Assembly: GCF_014349155.1 (NCBI RefSeq)
Contig: NZ_JACSIT010000149.1
Span: 34,065 to 98,064, forward strand
Direction of reading: 5' to 3'
DNA: 64,000 nucleotides
From: Neolewinella lacunae
GTDB taxonomy: Bacteria; Bacteroidota; Bacteroidia; Chitinophagales; Saprospiraceae
This document shows positions 61,806 to 64,000 of the stretch, one piece after another (positions within the stretch are counted from its first letter, which is position 1; each line of letters starts with the position of its first letter). The position numbers and the translations under genes were made by a program. The notes below the pieces were generated by a model. That model had not been told where the DNA came from, did no database searches, and was given only the letters and a program-made list of their open reading frames with translations.

Positions 61806-64000
61806 ATGAACCCACTATTCTGTTCGTTTCCTGTCGGCCTAACTCGCTCATTAGTATGGTGTTTGCTATTTTTTTTAGGGTTTGGTCCTTTGAACTCCCA
61901 ATCGAATCAGTATATGAGGGTTCAAGAGTCACAGGTCCATTCTCGTGATTCCATTAATAAGGTATATCAGGGTTCCTGGTGGCAAGATGCTTTGGATGTT
62001 TCTTTTGAAACTGTTCCGCCCGGGTGTGGAGCAGTTCCTTCTGGTCGAGCGATAAAGGTGATGGACAGCTTGCAATCTAAAGTCGATGCCTTTACTCAAT
62101 GGTTCGCCTCTGACGCTAAATTGAAATCTAAACAGCTAATGACCGTCATCCCCGTCAGGGCACACATCATTAGGCAAAGTAATGGCAGTGGTGGTCTATC
62201 GATTGCCCAATGGAATACAGCATTGGCTAATTTGAATGCCTTATATGCCCCCGCAAATATACAGTTTGTAGAGTGTGGTGCGCCGAATATAATTCAAAGC
62301 TCTACCTTTTATAATTTTTCCTCTAGTCAAGAAGCCTCTATTTATAACGCTCATGGAGTTGAGGATGTTTTGAATATTTTTATTCCTGGGGGTACGTTAA
62401 CAGCTGACGGGAATGACCTTTGTGGGTATGCCTATTTTCCATGGAGTAATGCGCCGGATTTGTTAGTTACAGCAGCTAGTTGTATGACCTCAGGGAATAC
62501 ATTTGCTCATGAGGTCGGTCATTACCTTGGCCTTTATCATACGCATGGCAAGACAAACTGCGAAGTTACAGATGAATTGGTGAATGGGGTACAGTGCAAT
62601 TCCCGCGGGGATAATGTCTGCGATACACCGGCCGATCCAAATCTACAGGGGCCAAACTGTTCCGTTTATCTGGTTAATACCAATTGTGTTTATGTCGGTA
62701 ATTCTACTGATGCCAATGGACAGCTTTTTAATCCCAATCCGAGAAATATAATGTCCTATTCAAGGCATTCTTGCAGGGACTTTTTTTCTCCGCAGCAATT
62801 GGCTCGGGCGGCCTTTTATGCAGCTAATGCTCGCAATAATTTGGTATGCAGCACTGGTGGTTCGCAAGGGCTTACTATGGCAACAAGCCTTGCGCTGAAC
62901 CCAAGTAGTGTGGCTTCGGGGCAAAACGTCCAATTTAGTTTCAACGTAAGAAATACTTCGAGCACAACTTTTAACGGACAGCTGTTTATGACCATCAACG
63001 AAACCGATGGTTCTTTCGTGGAAGCCTTGGGGGTGTCGTCCGTTTTTAGTCTTTGCCCAAATTGCACTTTTTCATCCAATTACACGGGTAGTTTTCTCAT
63101 GGATCATCCGGCCAGAACTTACCGCATTGTCGCATGGTACCGACCAACTGGAACATCGGAGTGGACAGAAATTGCCGACGGTAATTTTAGCAATGAATCT
63201 AACCTTATCGTGACTGGGGGAACTAGCGGCGGAGGAAGCCTACGAATGAACAACAATATAACACTTACGCCTAACCCCATTATCCAAAATCAAGCAGCTC
63301 AAGCTACTTTCACCGTCCGAAATGCAGGTTCCAGTAGCTTTAATGGTGACGTTTCTATCGATTTGTATCAAGGTGATAACTATCTAGGTGAAATTCAACA
63401 GAGGGCCATCACTAGCCTAAGTCCAAATAGCACTAGAGCTTTGACTTATAATTTTACACTCCCCCAAACATCTGGAACTTACCAAATCCTGGCTTGGTTC
63501 CGACCCAACGGTGGAGATTGGGCACAAGTGGAAGATGGTAGTTTTAATAACGGTATTGAATTCCAGATCGTCGCTCCCGCTGCAAGTACCCTCACGGTTT
63601 CTACAAACCAACTCTCCCCCTCCGCGACAAGCACCAGCGGCTCTTTTGATGTAGCGGGCAACTGCACCAGTTGGTCGGCCAACAGCACGGCCAGCTGGAT
63701 CACTTTATCCCCCAGCAGCGGTACTGGCCCCCGGACGGTCAACGTCACCTACACGGCCAATACTTCTACCAGTTCCCGAACGGGCACCATTACCGTTTCG
63801 GGCTGCAACATTACCCGAACCATAACGGTGACGCAGGCTGCTGCGGCCTCCACCCTCACCGTCTCCACCACCCAACTTTCCCCGAGTGCTACCACCACCA
63901 GCGGCTCCTTCAACGTAGCGGGTACTTGCACCAGTTGGTCGGCCAGCGACAACGCCGGCTGGATTACCCTGTCACCCAGCAGCGGTACTGGCCCCCGGAC
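61806..64000 (+). CDS. Secreted M43-like (pappalysin/cytophagalysin) metalloprotease with BACON repeats, 3' end outside window
   Basis: Open from the ATG at 61806 to the window edge (731 codons). A signal region ends near GPLNSQ. The zinc site is HEVGHYLGLYH at residues 235-245 (HExxHxxGxxH), with the Met-turn NIMSYS near 316 and conserved CDTPADP between, as in M43 proteases. Two adhesion-type beta domains follow (SLALNPSSVASGQNVQFSF and NITLTPNPIIQNQAAQATF). From about 63588 come BACON domains (SWITLSPSSGTGPR, then RTGTITVSG), at least two nearly identical at DNA level. The first half is clearly more AT-rich than the BACON part, as if joined from two sources. A type IX sorting domain would be expected beyond the edge. 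Confidence 0.88.
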   Translation, partial: MNPLFCSFPVGLTRSLVWCLLFFLGFGPLNSQSNQYMRVQESQVHSRDSINKVYQGSWWQDALDVSFETVPPGCGAVPSGRAIKVMDSLQSKVDAFTQWFASDAKLKSKQLMTVIPVRAHIIRQSNGSGGLSIAQWNTALANLNALYAPANIQFVECGAPNIIQSSTFYNFSSSQEASIYNAHGVEDVLNIFIPGGTLTADGNDLCGYAYFPWSNAPDLLVTAASCMTSGNTFAHEVGHYLGLYHTHGKTNCEVTDELVNGVQCNSRGDNVCDTPADPNLQGPNCSVYLVNTNCVYVGNSTDANGQLFNPNPRNIMSYSRHSCRDFFSPQQLARAAFYAANARNNLVCSTGGSQGLTMATSLALNPSSVASGQNVQFSFNVRNTSSTTFNGQLFMTINETDGSFVEALGVSSVFSLCPNCTFSSNYTGSFLMDHPARTYRIVAWYRPTGTSEWTEIADGNFSNESNLIVTGGTSGGGSLRMNNNITLTPNPIIQNQAAQATFTVRNAGSSSFNGDVSIDLYQGDNYLGEIQQRAITSLSPNSTRALTYNFTLPQTSGTYQILAWFRPNGGDWAQVEDGSFNNGIEFQIVAPAASTLTVSTNQLSPSATSTSGSFDVAGNCTSWSANSTASWITLSPSSGTGPRTVNVTYTANTSTSSRTGTITVSGCNITRTITVTQAAAASTLTVSTTQLSPSATTTSGSFNVAGTCTSWSASDNAGWITLSPSSGTGPR

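Overview
The window looks like a piece of a moderately GC-rich Bacteroidota chromosome, most likely of the Saprospiria/Lewinella kind. Support: SusC/SusD pairs with an ECF sigma and FecR, TonB-dependent receptors with carboxypeptidase-like plug extensions, DUF4292, DUF4296 and DUF6122 proteins, exosortase K, a CHAT protein, BACON domains, and -7 promoter boxes of the phylum type TAnnTTTG in front of many genes (often so close to the start codon that the mRNA would be leaderless). No tRNA, rRNA or CRISPR array was seen. The species is inferred from gene content only.

Layout. 1-4620: end of a TonB receptor, a structured intergenic element, a PLP-dependent deaminase/desulfhydrase, a metal-binding HMA protein and an outer-membrane beta-barrel receptor. 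4709-6848: a two-gene RloA/RloB-like ATPase plus Toprim-like module lying between two near-identical 40-bp direct repeats, with rloB broken by a one-base frameshift. 6886-18304: housekeeping (pyruvate kinase, TPR protein, DUF4292 lipoprotein, ileS, OsmC, rsgA, sugar isomerase-like protein). The ileS gene has a promoter, an 18-codon leader ORF with five Ile codons, and an intrinsic terminator in front of it: a candidate attenuator. 18454-27843: SH3 lipoprotein, exosortase K with its MSEP-CTERM substrate, rlmD, DUF4296 lipoprotein, SixA-like phosphatase, a PhoB/PhoR-like two-component pair, rpsU. 28026-38750: accessory stretch with a membrane-anchored TIR protein, two tandem paralogs of an unknown helical family, small secreted and membrane proteins, an AT-richer HTH-like protein and a CHAT protease. 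39004-45127: dnaN, sulfate activation genes cysC-cysD-cysN interrupted by a small four-helix-bundle element, and a PIF1-like helicase. 45311-47736: a probable HNH-nuclease toxin with a leader like those of DUF4157/eCIS cargo, a MITE, DUF6122 and a small barrel protein. 47977-61655: a glycan (probably alpha-glucan) utilisation locus: ECF sigma, FecR, STN-SusC, SusC, a SusD carrying two inserted SusE/F-type starch-binding modules, SusE, a second SusD, and a LytTR regulator. 61806-64000: start of a secreted M43-like metalloprotease with BACON repeats.

Two things stand out at the scale of the whole window. First, an 18-bp GC-rich sequence (consensus GCACCTGCGGCCGCGCCC, variable in the middle, often with a conserved tail ending in GGAGC) occurs about 19 times, mostly between genes, twice as head-to-head inverted pairs, and also inside ileS (twice), a TonB receptor, a TPR gene and a small ORF. 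Second, several accessory units (rloAB, the four-helix-bundle element in cysDN, the MITE) have recognisable repeat boundaries. The ileS leader is the best candidate for an undescribed regulatory system; the rloAB island and the HNH toxin are the best candidates for conflict systems.
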